This document shows, piece by piece, positions 1-7,647 of a DNA stretch of 42,613 nt. The notes below the pieces were generated by a model. That model worked only from the letters and a program-made list of their open reading frames with translations. It was not told where the DNA came from and did no database searches. The stretch's first letter is position 1, and each line of letters opens with the position of its first letter. Source of the stretch: an uncultured Bacteroidota bacterium. GTDB taxonomy: Bacteria > Bacteroidota > Bacteroidia > Chitinophagales > Chitinophagaceae. The translations under genes were made by a program, and so were the position numbers. The stretch is from assembly GCA_903903635.1 (NCBI GenBank), contig CAIUZK010000134.1, forward strand, positions 1-42,613, in the 5' to 3' direction.

Positions 1-67
1 CCGATTATGAACAAAGTTATAGGTTTTCTTTCATTATTTTTCTTACTTTGCATGTATATTTGTTGCG

Positions 68-526
68 ATGAATAAAATTTCTATACTATATGTCGATGAT
101 GAAATAAATAACCTTATCTCATTTAAAGCTGCGTTCAGAATAAAATACCATGTCCTTACTGCTATAAGTGGTGAGGAGGCTATTAAAATTTTACGCAACA
201 ATACGGTTAATATTATCATCACCGATCAGAGAATGCCACAGATGACTGGTGTAGAGTTTCTTGAGTCTATACTTACTGAATTCCCTGATCCAATAAGGAT
301 TCTGCTTACTGGTTTCGCTGACATGAACGCTGTTATCGATGCAATAAATAAGGGCAAAATTGCGCTCTATCTCTCTAAACCGTGGGACGTTGCCGAACTG
401 GAAGCCGCTATTGAAGATTCGTATGAAGTTTACAAACAAAAATTGGAGGAAAAAGAAATTACCCAAAAATTAAGCCTCTCCAATGAGCAACTTGAATTTT
501 TGTTACGCCAAAAACTTTTATCCTGA
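68..526 (+). CDS. response regulator with a receiver domain and coiled-coil tail
   Basis: A 152-residue protein with a full CheY-like receiver domain (about residues 4-118): acidic pocket D10/D11, phosphoacceptor D53 in the stretch IIITDQRMP, T81 in LLTGF and K104 in SKPWD. The TDQRMP and LLTGFAD wording is typical of receivers attached to HD-GYP or other signalling outputs (RpfG-like), but no output domain follows; residues 115-150 look like a charged coiled coil. It is therefore a single-domain regulator that probably acts by protein contact. A TAnnTTTG element (TATATTTG, 55-62) ends five bases before the ATG, so the transcript may be almost leaderless. No sensor kinase lies beside it in the window; the next 600 bases hold repeats. 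The family is sure; the partner is unknown. Confidence 0.88.
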   Translation: MNKISILYVDDEINNLISFKAAFRIKYHVLTAISGEEAIKILRNNTVNIIITDQRMPQMTGVEFLESILTEFPDPIRILLTGFADMNAVIDAINKGKIALYLSKPWDVAELEAAIEDSYEVYKQKLEEKEITQKLSLSNEQLEFLLRQKLLS

Positions 527-628
527 TTTCAGCATTAACCATACCTTAACAACATCAAACGATTGTTTAACCCCCTGTTTTAATACTCCGCCAATAAAAT
601 TTATTTGTTTTTCAAACATGCATACCTA

Positions 629-924
629 AGGAACGTTGATGAAATAAGTTCCACCATATTGCGAAGTTATATTTCTTTTATTAACTGCCATAGCTTTAGC
701 GAAGGCATGTTATTAACTGCCATAGCTTTAGCGAAAGCATGTTTTATGAGGCATGCCCGCAAGGGTACGAGCGCAGCTCTATCTTTAATGCGAAAACTTT
801 CGGGATAAAGACTTTTGCAACGAAATAAAAATGGAACGGCAAAGCCCTCACCGGGACAAATAAAAATGATTATGATCGAGGTAATAGAACGAGTAAGAGA
901 GTGGGAGTTATTTCCTTCGTTCCT
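629..924. repeat. inverted-repeat (MITE-like) element, copy 1
   Basis: The left end (629-654, beginning AGGAACGTTGATG) and the right end (901-924, ending CTTCGTTCCT) are imperfect inverted repeats of about 25 bases. The left arm also contains its own small inverted repeat (GGAAC...GTTCC). Internal landmarks shared with other copies are GCCATAGCTTTAGCGAAGGC and AAAGACTTTTGCAACGAAAT. This copy is the longest (296 bases) because of an internal 32-base tandem duplication and an extra stretch at 840-900. It has no plausible coding content; the short open frames inside are products of the repeat. No clear target duplication was seen. Confidence 0.8.
680..743 (+). repeat. 32-base tandem duplication inside repeat copy 1
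   Basis: Two adjacent 32-base units (680-711 and 712-743), each beginning ATTAACTGCCATAGC, differ at one base (GAAGG versus GAAAG). Copies 2 and 4 of the element have this unit once, so the duplication is private to copy 1 and probably arose by replication slippage. Confidence 0.85.
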
Positions 925-1139
925 CAGCATCTTTTATACTGGAAACGGGATAAAAATTGCCTTTCTGAAAAACGCACTTTGTGCCCCTGATTGTTATATC
1001 TTTCCGATTTTGTGGCCTTTGTGATTACCATTGTGCCCTTTGTGGTTAGAATTAATGTATTTGTTTATCCCGTGTTAAGTATAATTAAGGCATTTTGCAT
1101 TTACCTTTATGAGCTATTTGTATTAATTACCGACACCAG
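925..1139. other. intergenic stretch with degenerate CTTTGTGG repeats
   Basis: Between repeat copy 1 and the glycosyltransferase there is no convincing gene. At about 1009-1048 the motif TTTGTGG / CTTTGTG recurs three times at irregular spacing, a low-complexity pattern often found between genes in Bacteroidota. No strong hairpin or promoter was recognised. Confidence 0.4.
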
Positions 1140-1913
1140 ATGATCGAAATCAGCGTTGTTATTATCACTTTTAATGAGGAAAAAAATCTTGGCCGGTGCC
1201 TTGATTCGATAATTGAGATTGCAGACGAAATCATTATTGTTGACAGTAATTCAACCGATCAGACTTTGGCTATAGCAGCCCGCTATGATGCGCGGGTTGT
1301 ACATAATATATTTGTTGGCTATGGCGAACAAAAAAACTTCGCCTCAAATAAAGCAAAACACGACTGGATATTATCTTTAGATGCTGATGAAGCTCTGTCT
1401 CCTGAACTGATCAAAAGTATCAGTGAATTCAAAAACAATCCGGCAGCATATAACGTATACAGCATTCCGCGTATTACCAATTACTGCGGAAAATGGATCA
1501 GGCATTGTGGCTGGTATCCTGATAGGCAAACCCGGCTATTCAATCGCACAAAAGGAAGCTGGGTTGAAAAAAAAGTTCATGAATTCTGGAAAGCAAATAA
1601 TGACAATGAACCTAAAGGAATCTTAAAAGGAGATTTATTGCATTATAGCTTTTCATCCATATCCGAACACCTGGGAAAAATTGAAAAATATTCTGAGCTT
1701 GCCGCCCTCGATGCTGTTTCCAAAGGCAAGAATGCCAGTATTCTCAAAATATTTTTTTCACCCATCTGGCATTTCATTTCCGGCTATTTTATAAAACTTG
1801 GTTTCCTCGATGGCTTTTATGGTTACGTCATTTGTCGGCTTTCCGCCTACTCTGCACTGGTCAAGTATTCCAAAATCAGGCAGTACTACCAGCGCTCCGG
1901 CACAAAAAAGTAA
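1140..1913 (+). CDS. family 2 glycosyltransferase (WaaE/KdtX-like)
   Basis: A 257-residue GT-A enzyme. The N-terminus ISVVIITFNEEKNL is the nucleotide-sugar-binding start of family GT2, IIIVDSNSTDQT (31-42) is the second conserved loop and D81-A-D83 is the metal-binding DXD motif. The middle WYPDRQTRLF and the hydrophobic C-terminal part (about 210-245) match the small GT2 group that adds sugars to lipopolysaccharide core or other surface glycans, with the C-terminus lying on the inner membrane. The acceptor cannot be told from sequence. It stands alone, without a glycan gene cluster. The start is the ATG that directly precedes IEISVV; no strong ribosome-binding site is visible. Confidence 0.85.
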   Translation: MIEISVVIITFNEEKNLGRCLDSIIEIADEIIIVDSNSTDQTLAIAARYDARVVHNIFVGYGEQKNFASNKAKHDWILSLDADEALSPELIKSISEFKNNPAAYNVYSIPRITNYCGKWIRHCGWYPDRQTRLFNRTKGSWVEKKVHEFWKANNDNEPKGILKGDLLHYSFSSISEHLGKIEKYSELAALDAVSKGKNASILKIFFSPIWHFISGYFIKLGFLDGFYGYVICRLSAYSALVKYSKIRQYYQRSGTKK

Positions 1914-2040
1914 TTGGCTCCCGCTTTTACATTTGCGTTAGCTGTTTATAAAGAACTCCACCAATACATTAGCATAAGTTATGTTGTTCCTTATTTATCC
2001 ACGTCAATGCTTTTTTAAATTTTAACTTTTGAATTTTAGT

Positions 2041-2048
2041 TACATTTG
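2041..2048 (+). promoter_or_regulatory. -7 element of the carA promoter
   Basis: TACATTTG matches the Bacteroidota -7 consensus TAnnTTTG and lies 17 bases before the carA ATG. No TTG is found at the ideal upstream distance, so this is a half match only. Confidence 0.5.
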
Positions 2049-2065
2049 CACAATTTGTTTTTTCA

Positions 2066-3175
2066 ATGACTCAGATACAAAATACAGCACCTGCCTGGTT
2101 ACTGCTTAAGGATGGCACACTTTTTAAAGGAAAATCATTCGGAGCCAAGGGAACAGCGGGTGGCGAAATATGCTTTAATACTGGCATGACCGGCTACCAG
2201 GAAGTTTTTACAGACCCCTCCTACACCGGCCAGGTACTAATCATGAATAATGCCTACATCGGCAATTATGGTGTCAAAAAAGAAGATGTAGAAAGCAACT
2301 CTGTAAAAATAAGTGCGCTTATCTGCAAAAACGTGGCTTATCGGTATTCCAGGTTGGTTGCCGATGACAGTCTGGAAAATTACCTCATTAAAAACAACAT
2401 CGTAACCATTTATGATGTAGATACCAGGGCGTTGGTTCAACACATTCGCGCAAAGGGTGCGATGAACTGTATTATCTCTACCGAATTATCAGATGTTGAG
2501 CGCCTGCAGGCTGAACTGGATAAAGTCCCGGATATGTCGGGCCTTGAATTATCATCCCGGGTTTCTACAAAAGAACCTTATTGTTTAGGCAATCCCGATG
2601 CCCCTATCCGTATAGCTGTAATGGATTATGGCGTAAAAATAAAAATACTCGATTGCCTTGTTGCACGAAATGCATACCTGAAAGTATTCCCGGCAAAAAC
2701 ACCATTTTCTGAATTGAAAAAATTTGGCGCTCACGGCTATTTTATTTCAAACGGCCCCGGCGACCCTGCTTCAATGAAATATGCCGTTGATACAGTTAAG
2801 GAAATATTGGCTACCAATAAACCATTCTTCGGTATCTGCCTCGGACATCAGTTACTTGCCAGGGCCAATGATATCCCTACCTTTAAAATGCACCACGGAC
2901 ACAGGGGATTAAATCACCCGGTAAAAAACCTTATTACCGGCAAATCTGAGATAACCACCCAAAACCATGGGTTTGGGGTCGATCCTGAAGCGTTAAAGAA
3001 CAGCGATAATATTGAAGTAACGCATCTTAATCTCAACGATGGCTCGATTGAAGGAATAAGGGTTAAAAACAAACCTGCTTTCTCTGTTCAATACCATCCT
3101 GAAGCTACTCCGGGACCACATGATTCAAGATATTTGTTTGATGATTTCATACAACTGATAAAGGACAACGCATGA
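2066..3175 (+). CDS. carA: carbamoyl-phosphate synthase, small (glutaminase) subunit
   Basis: A 369-residue glutamine amidotransferase subunit that frees ammonia from glutamine and passes it to CarB for carbamoyl phosphate, used in pyrimidine and arginine synthesis. The N-terminal CarA domain (about 8-140, including FNTGMTGYQEVFTDPSYTGQ) is followed by a class I amidotransferase domain with the nucleophile C258 in FGICLGHQL and the His/Glu pair in QYHPEATPGP near the end. Length is normal for the family. The partner carB is not in the window, so the two subunits are encoded apart. Identification is secure. Confidence 0.97.
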   Translation: MTQIQNTAPAWLLLKDGTLFKGKSFGAKGTAGGEICFNTGMTGYQEVFTDPSYTGQVLIMNNAYIGNYGVKKEDVESNSVKISALICKNVAYRYSRLVADDSLENYLIKNNIVTIYDVDTRALVQHIRAKGAMNCIISTELSDVERLQAELDKVPDMSGLELSSRVSTKEPYCLGNPDAPIRIAVMDYGVKIKILDCLVARNAYLKVFPAKTPFSELKKFGAHGYFISNGPGDPASMKYAVDTVKEILATNKPFFGICLGHQLLARANDIPTFKMHHGHRGLNHPVKNLITGKSEITTQNHGFGVDPEALKNSDNIEVTHLNLNDGSIEGIRVKNKPAFSVQYHPEATPGPHDSRYLFDDFIQLIKDNA

Positions 3176-3278
3176 TTTTAGCGCCTGATCAGTAATGTTA
3201 CCAACCCCATCAGGCTTACTATAATAGGTACAATAATTAAACTACATTTTTCTATTTTTCACATAAGACTATAAGAAA

Positions 3279-4241
3279 ATGAAACAGGAAAAAATACTTA
3301 TCATAGGCGCCGGCGGACAGATTGGCGTTGAACTTACATTAGCGCTCCGCAAATTATATGGCAATGACAATGTGATTGCTTCTGATATCCGGGATGCTCA
3401 TCCCTTGTTGAGCGATAGTGGCCCGTATGTTGTCCTTAATGCAATGGATGCGCATGGCACCCGCGAACTGGTAAAAAAAGAAGGTATTACCCAGATATAC
3501 CTCCTGGCTGCACTACTATCGGCTACCGGCGAAAAAGCGCCTCATAAAGCCTGGGAAATAAATATGCAAAGCCTGATCCATATACTCGATCTTGGCGTAC
3601 AGGAGAAACTCACTAAAATTTACTGGCCAAGTTCTATGGCTGTTTTTGGCCATAGCACACCCCACGATCAAACTCCTCAGAAAACAATTATTGAGCCTCA
3701 GACTGTTTACGGTATCAGCAAATATGCCGGCGAACTGTGGTGCCAGTATTATAATCAGCGCTGGGGACTGGATGTGCGTAGCCTCCGCTATCCGGGCCTT
3801 ATCAGTTGGAAATCTGAACCAGGCGGCGGCACTACTGATTATGCCGTTGAAATTTATTACGAGGCGCTTAAAAACAAGAAATACACCTCCTTCCTTTCCG
3901 AAAATACCTGCCTGCCCATGATGTATATGGATGATGCTATCAGGGGCACAATTGAACTGATGGAATCACCAGCCGATAAACTTAAAACCCGCATGGCCTA
4001 CAATATCTCAGCCATAAGCTTTACCCCAAAGCAAATTGCAGAATCCATCAGAAAACACATTCCTGATTTCACTATCGACTATCACCCCGACTTCCGTCAG
4101 GCTATAGCAGATGGCTGGCCTAAGAGCATTGATGACAGCGCGGCACGTAACGACTGGGGCTGGAAAAATGATTTCGACCTGGATAAGATGACCGCTGAAA
4201 TGCTGTTGCATCTGAAAAAGAAATTAGCAATTACTGTATAG
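3279..4241 (+). CDS. tdh: L-threonine 3-dehydrogenase, GalE-like short-chain type
   Basis: A 320-residue extended short-chain dehydrogenase: NAD-binding GAGGQIG (10-16), catalytic S117/S118 and Y143xxxK147 (VYGISKYAG). The stretches PGLISWKSEPGGGTTDYAV and LPMMYMDDAIRGTIELM mark the epimerase-like threonine dehydrogenases, which oxidise threonine to 2-amino-3-ketobutyrate with NAD. The usual next enzyme is 2-amino-3-ketobutyrate CoA ligase; an enzyme of that superfamily lies about 15 kb downstream at 19163, not next door. It stands alone between carA and dapF. The ATG at 3279 directly precedes the Rossmann strand. Confidence 0.92.
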   Translation: MKQEKILIIGAGGQIGVELTLALRKLYGNDNVIASDIRDAHPLLSDSGPYVVLNAMDAHGTRELVKKEGITQIYLLAALLSATGEKAPHKAWEINMQSLIHILDLGVQEKLTKIYWPSSMAVFGHSTPHDQTPQKTIIEPQTVYGISKYAGELWCQYYNQRWGLDVRSLRYPGLISWKSEPGGGTTDYAVEIYYEALKNKKYTSFLSENTCLPMMYMDDAIRGTIELMESPADKLKTRMAYNISAISFTPKQIAESIRKHIPDFTIDYHPDFRQAIADGWPKSIDDSAARNDWGWKNDFDLDKMTAEMLLHLKKKLAITV

Positions 4242-4261
4242 TTGAGGCCCGGTTACCGCAT

Positions 4262-4301
4262 TATCATCCGGCTGCTATCTTATGAAAGCTGTCGGATGAT
4301 A
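4262..4301. terminator. inverted repeat after tdh (possible terminator)
   Basis: TATCATCCG (4262-4270) pairs perfectly with CGGATGATA (4293-4301) and the loop contains a further AGC/GCT pair. There is no T-run on either side, so it may be a weak or factor-assisted terminator, or a small repeat. Confidence 0.4.
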
Positions 4302-4335
4302 TAAAATACAGGATAAAACAGGCCATAGTTAATAT

Positions 4336-4343
4336 TATCTTTG
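4336..4343 (+). promoter_or_regulatory. -7 element of the dapF promoter
   Basis: TATCTTTG fits TAnnTTTG. It places transcription start near 4348, which rules out the upstream TTG at 4341 as the dapF start and supports the ATG at 4368. Confidence 0.55.
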
Positions 4344-4367
4344 CTACTGCAATTTATACCGGCTATT

Positions 4368-5138
4368 ATGACCTTTTTCAAATACCACGGCACAGGCAAT
4401 GACTTTATACTGTTCGATAACCGTGATGCGATATTGCGTTTATCTCAGGAGCAGATAGCACACCTCTGCAACAGGCACATGGGTATTGGCGCCGATGGAT
4501 TGATGCTGCTGCAAAATGAACCTGGCTATGATTTCCGGATGGTTTATTACAACTCAGATGGCAATGAAAGCACTATGTGCGGTAATGGGGGCAGGTGCAT
4601 GGTAGCATTTGCTAAGAGCCTGGGCCTTACAGACTCCATGGCTTCGTTTATAGCTATCGACGGGCCACATACCGCTACCTTGAATAGCAATGGCAACATC
4701 AGCCTGCAAATGCAGAACGTTTCAGACATTACCATACACAAGTACCATACTATTCTGAATACCGGCTCGCCTCATTATGTAAAATTCGTAAGCAATGTAA
4801 AGGCTGTGGATGTAGTGCAGGAAGGCCGGAAGATCAGAAACCAGCCAGAGTTCCATCCTGCTGGTATCAATGTCAATTTCGTTCAGTTAAATAATGGCAA
4901 ACTTGCTGTAAGAACATACGAAAGAGGAGTGGAAGATGAAACGCTAAGCTGCGGTACAGGCGTTACAGCCGCTGCCATTGCTGCAACAGCCTTGTTTGAA
5001 GGCCAATTTGAGACTAATATAGAAACCCCAGGCGGTAAATTATCGGTTACCTTTCACAAAGACACACCAAATACAGCTAAAGAGGTAGTGCTTACCGGGC
5101 CTGCACAATTTGTTTTTAAGGGAGAGATTGAAATATAA
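4368..5138 (+). CDS. dapF: diaminopimelate epimerase
   Basis: A 256-residue cofactor-independent epimerase that converts LL- to meso-diaminopimelate for lysine and peptidoglycan synthesis. Both catalytic cysteines are present: C71 in TMCGNGGRC and C195 in ETLSCGTG. The N-terminal FFKYHGTGNDFILFD is the family signature. A frame extends nine codons further upstream, but the -7 promoter element at 4336-4343 overlaps that extension, so the ATG at 4368 is the better start. A small membrane protein gene follows after 68 bases with its own promoter-like sequence. Identification is secure. Confidence 0.96.
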   Translation: MTFFKYHGTGNDFILFDNRDAILRLSQEQIAHLCNRHMGIGADGLMLLQNEPGYDFRMVYYNSDGNESTMCGNGGRCMVAFAKSLGLTDSMASFIAIDGPHTATLNSNGNISLQMQNVSDITIHKYHTILNTGSPHYVKFVSNVKAVDVVQEGRKIRNQPEFHPAGINVNFVQLNNGKLAVRTYERGVEDETLSCGTGVTAAAIAATALFEGQFETNIETPGGKLSVTFHKDTPNTAKEVVLTGPAQFVFKGEIEI

Positions 5139-5160
5139 ATGTTTTTTGGGTGGGCTTTGT

Positions 5161-5189
5161 TTGAAAAATTGTGCCTTTTTTTATCTTTA
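5161..5189 (+). promoter_or_regulatory. promoter of the small membrane protein gene
   Basis: TTG (5161-5163), 18 bases, then TATCTTTA (5182-5189), one base off TAnnTTTG. The predicted start of transcription is about 13 bases before the ATG at 5207. Confidence 0.5.
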
Positions 5190-5206
5190 TCCAACAAAAT
5201 AATACT

Positions 5207-5413
5207 ATGACTGCACTTAGAAGGAAACAAATACTGGCAGAATTGCTTTTTTGGTGGCTGTTGTCTATTATTAGCATAGCCATATTCGGCTATATAAAAT
5301 ACAAAAATGGCGGATCAGTCCCTCATATAAATCTTATCTCCTCCTTAATTTTTGCTGTTGTCATGACCGGTCTGAATATGATATTGAATAAAATTCTAAA
5401 AAGGATAAAATAG
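5207..5413 (+). CDS. small two-helix inner-membrane protein, unknown function
   Basis: A 68-residue protein starting MTALRRKQ, with two hydrophobic helices (about 12-31 and 42-60) separated by a short polar loop (YKNGGSVPH) and a basic C-terminus (KILKRIK). The positive-inside pattern suggests both ends are cytoplasmic. No family recognised. The start at 5207 is chosen because a promoter-like sequence overlaps the longer frame that begins at 5171. It sits between dapF and the convergent recR. Confidence 0.6.
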   Translation: MTALRRKQILAELLFWWLLSIISIAIFGYIKYKNGGSVPHINLISSLIFAVVMTGLNMILNKILKRIK

Positions 5414-5494
5414 CAGCTTCAGTTATCCTGTTCTAATAAAATTCAGGTTAGATCTATACTTATTATCAGGATACCAGATTCACCATTAATTCTA

Positions 5495-6121
5495 CTACTT
5501 ACCACTCACATTTACGTAATTATCTATCGGCAGCCGCTTAGCTATTGACCGCGCCAATGTCATCTCATCGGCATATTCCAGTTCACCACCAAACGAAATG
5601 CCACGCGCTATGGTAGTAATGGTTACCGGCACATCCTTTAGCTGTCGGGCAATGAAATATACGGTAGTGTCTCCCTCAATCGTAGGGCTAAGCGCCATTA
5701 TGATCTCACTGATCTCATTAGTTTTTACCCTGTTCTGCAGTGTTGCAATATTAAGTTGCTCCGGCCCAATGCCATCAAGCGGCGAAAGGATACCACCCAG
5801 CACATGGTACAAACCGTTATATTGTTGGGTGCTTTCTATTGCTATTACATCCCGTATGGTTTCCACCACACACACCTGGCTATGGTTCCGGCTCCTGTTC
5901 ACACAAATACCGCATATCTCACTATCCGAAACGTTATGGCACTCCTTGCAGAATTTTACCTCATGGCGCATCCTCGAAATAGCCCCTGTAAACTGATCCA
6001 CCTCCGATTCATGCAACTTCAATAATTGCAGTACCAGCCTCAAAGCTGTCTTTTTGCCTATACCCGGCAACCTCGAAAATTCCTGTACCGCGTCCTCTAC
6101 TAGTTTCGATGAAAATATCAT
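5495..6121 (-). CDS. recR: recombination mediator RecR
   Basis: A 208-residue RecR. It has an N-terminal helix-hairpin-helix (LPGIGKKTA, 18-26), a four-cysteine zinc site (C58, C61, C70, C73) and a Toprim domain (about 80-175, with VVETIRDVIAIE and YHVLGGILSPLDGIGPEQL), which is the complete family architecture. RecR with RecO and RecF loads RecA at single-strand gaps. It lies on the same strand as recF, with only a 73-residue antitoxin-like gene between them, so the three may be co-transcribed; recO is not present. Confidence 0.96.
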   Translation of the reverse strand: MIFSSKLVEDAVQEFSRLPGIGKKTALRLVLQLLKLHESEVDQFTGAISRMRHEVKFCKECHNVSDSEICGICVNRSRNHSQVCVVETIRDVIAIESTQQYNGLYHVLGGILSPLDGIGPEQLNIATLQNRVKTNEISEIIMALSPTIEGDTTVYFIARQLKDVPVTITTIARGISFGGELEYADEMTLARSIAKRLPIDNYVNVSGK

Positions 6122-6261
6122 TGTAAAAAATCGATTGCCGCTGCAACCTACTTAAAAAATCTGTCTTTTAATTTGTACTACTGTTGCGTATAAATATATG
6201 GTACGTTCGAAATCTTGCTATACATTTTCAGAATAAACAGGTGTAAACTTGCCTCTAATAT

Positions 6262-6483
6262 TTATACGATGGATAACCTTTTCTTGATATCCTCCCAGTC
6301 AACTGTTTTCATCTGTCCCGATTCATATTCCCTAATCCGTTCGTCCAATATCTGCTTATGTTCTTCAGGCACTTCATCCTCAACATCTAAGCCTAATAAT
6401 CGCTTTATTTCGTTTAAAATCCATTCATCATCTACATGGCTTAACGCCTCAATTATCTGCCGTCTTTCTAATTCAATATTCAT
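6262..6483 (-). CDS. putative addiction-module component (orphan antitoxin-like)
   Basis: A 73-residue acidic protein. The C-terminal half, ending with DERIREYESGQMKTVDWEDI and then KKRLSIV, resembles the short bacterial addiction-module component family (PF09720-like), where a helical N-terminus precedes an R-x-x-x-Y-x-x-G...W-E-D/E-V core. Such proteins usually precede a RelE/ParE toxin gene. Here the 140 bases downstream, up to recR, hold no plausible toxin frame, so it is an orphan or the toxin has been lost. It lies 35 bases after the recF end and might share its transcript. The assignment rests on a short match and is moderate. Confidence 0.6.
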   Translation of the reverse strand: MNIELERRQIIEALSHVDDEWILNEIKRLLGLDVEDEVPEEHKQILDERIREYESGQMKTVDWEDIKKRLSIV

Positions 6484-6518
6484 AAGAATGGCATTTTTAC
6501 AAAATTAACTTCTTTTCA

Positions 6519-7613
6519 TCACAAATAAATAAACCCCACATCAGCCCCTTCCCCAAAAGCCTGCTTTATGCGTTCTGGGTGGGTATCGGTTAGTATCACC
6601 TGCCCGAAACCTTCGCTTCTTATAATGCGAAGCAATGCCTCCATCCTGCTTTGATCCAGTTTCTCAAATATATCGTCAAGCAATAAAATAGGCAGATGCC
6701 CCAGCACATTGCTCAGGTAGGTGTATTGAGCCAGCTTCAATGCAAAAAGGAAACTTTTCTTCTGCCCCTGTGAGCCAAATTGCTTCAACTGCAGTTCGTT
6801 CAAGTTAAAATCCCAGTCATCTTTATGTATACCCCTCAGGGTCCGCTGGTAGCGAAGATCATGCTGCAGATTGCCTGCCAGCCAGTCTTTAAGCGGTTTT
6901 ATGGCAAGATCACTGGTATAATTTACCTGCAAGGGCTCCTTCCCTCCCGACAATCTGTGGTAAAAATCATTGAGCAGGGGCAGAAACTGAGTCAGGAAGG
7001 TTTTGCGCTGAGCATGTATATATGCCCCATCAGCCGAAAGTTCAGCATCATAAAACTCAAGTTCCGTCCGATTGGATGATGGATTATAAAATTGATTCTT
7101 AAGCCATGCATTCCGTTGCAACAATATCCTTTGGTAGTGCATCAGCCGCTCCAGGTAGTTTTTGTCTACCTGCCCCAGTATGCTGTCCACCCATTTACGC
7201 CGTAGTTCACTCCCCCCGTTTATCAACTCCGTATCATCAGGAGCTATCATTACTGCCGAATATAATCCTATATGATCAGTCAGCTTCTCATATTCTACAT
7301 CATTATTATATATTTCTTTTTTCCCTGCCTTCCATTTACAACTGATTATTTCCGCTTTCCCGACTCTGCAAAATGATCCGCTAACCCGGAAACCATCCAG
7401 CCCTGTTTGTACATTATTTTGCTGATAGGCTGTAAAATAGCTCTTTGTATAACACAAATAATATATAGCATCAAGCAAATTGGTTTTCCCGCTGCCATTT
7501 GACCCGGTTATACACGAAACCGGGCACTTGAAATCAAATGTTGCAGAGGCGTAATTCCTGTATTGCAGTAAGGTTATTTTATTTAAAGTGTTCAAAGCAG
7601 CGGATAGAAACAA
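6519..7613 (-). CDS. recF: DNA replication and repair protein RecF
   Basis: A 364-residue SMC-like ATPase. Walker A GSNGSGKT is at about 37-44, the ABC signature lies in FGSQGQKKSFLFALKLA and Walker B is LPILLLDDIFEKLD near the C-terminus. RecF recognises gap junctions and helps RecOR load RecA. No ATG is present at the N-terminus; the frame can start at TTG 7613 or at TTG 7595 (then beginning with NTLNKITLLQYRNYAS), and the second fits the usual family start about equally well. It is divergent from pdhA, with 34-52 bases between the two starts, so their promoters must overlap. The family is certain, the start uncertain. Confidence 0.93.
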   Translation of the reverse strand: MFLSAALNTLNKITLLQYRNYASATFDFKCPVSCITGSNGSGKTNLLDAIYYLCYTKSYFTAYQQNNVQTGLDGFRVSGSFCRVGKAEIISCKWKAGKKEIYNNDVEYEKLTDHIGLYSAVMIAPDDTELINGGSELRRKWVDSILGQVDKNYLERLMHYQRILLQRNAWLKNQFYNPSSNRTELEFYDAELSADGAYIHAQRKTFLTQFLPLLNDFYHRLSGGKEPLQVNYTSDLAIKPLKDWLAGNLQHDLRYQRTLRGIHKDDWDFNLNELQLKQFGSQGQKKSFLFALKLAQYTYLSNVLGHLPILLLDDIFEKLDQSRMEALLRIIRSEGFGQVILTDTHPERIKQAFGEGADVGFIYL

Positions 7614-7647
7614 AAGTTTTTATAAATTCGCACAAATTTACGTAATA

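Noticed and set aside
605-808. Open frame of 67 codons reading RNVDEISSTILRSYISFINC
   Set aside because: The same peptide text appears at 42374-42568 because both frames are made of the repeat element. It is a repeat product, not a gene.
3183-3215. GCCTGAT/ATCAGGC hairpin after carA as a terminator
   Set aside because: Seven-base stem with a 19-base loop and no T-run; too weak to call.
6122-6261. Search for a toxin gene partner downstream of the antitoxin-like gene at 6262
   Set aside because: All frames on the minus strand are broken by stops within about 25 codons and none resembles RelE/ParE.
7588-7647. Upstream extension of pdhA
   Set aside because: It overlaps the recF start region and does not match the family's N-terminus; the GTG at 7648 fits length and alignment better.
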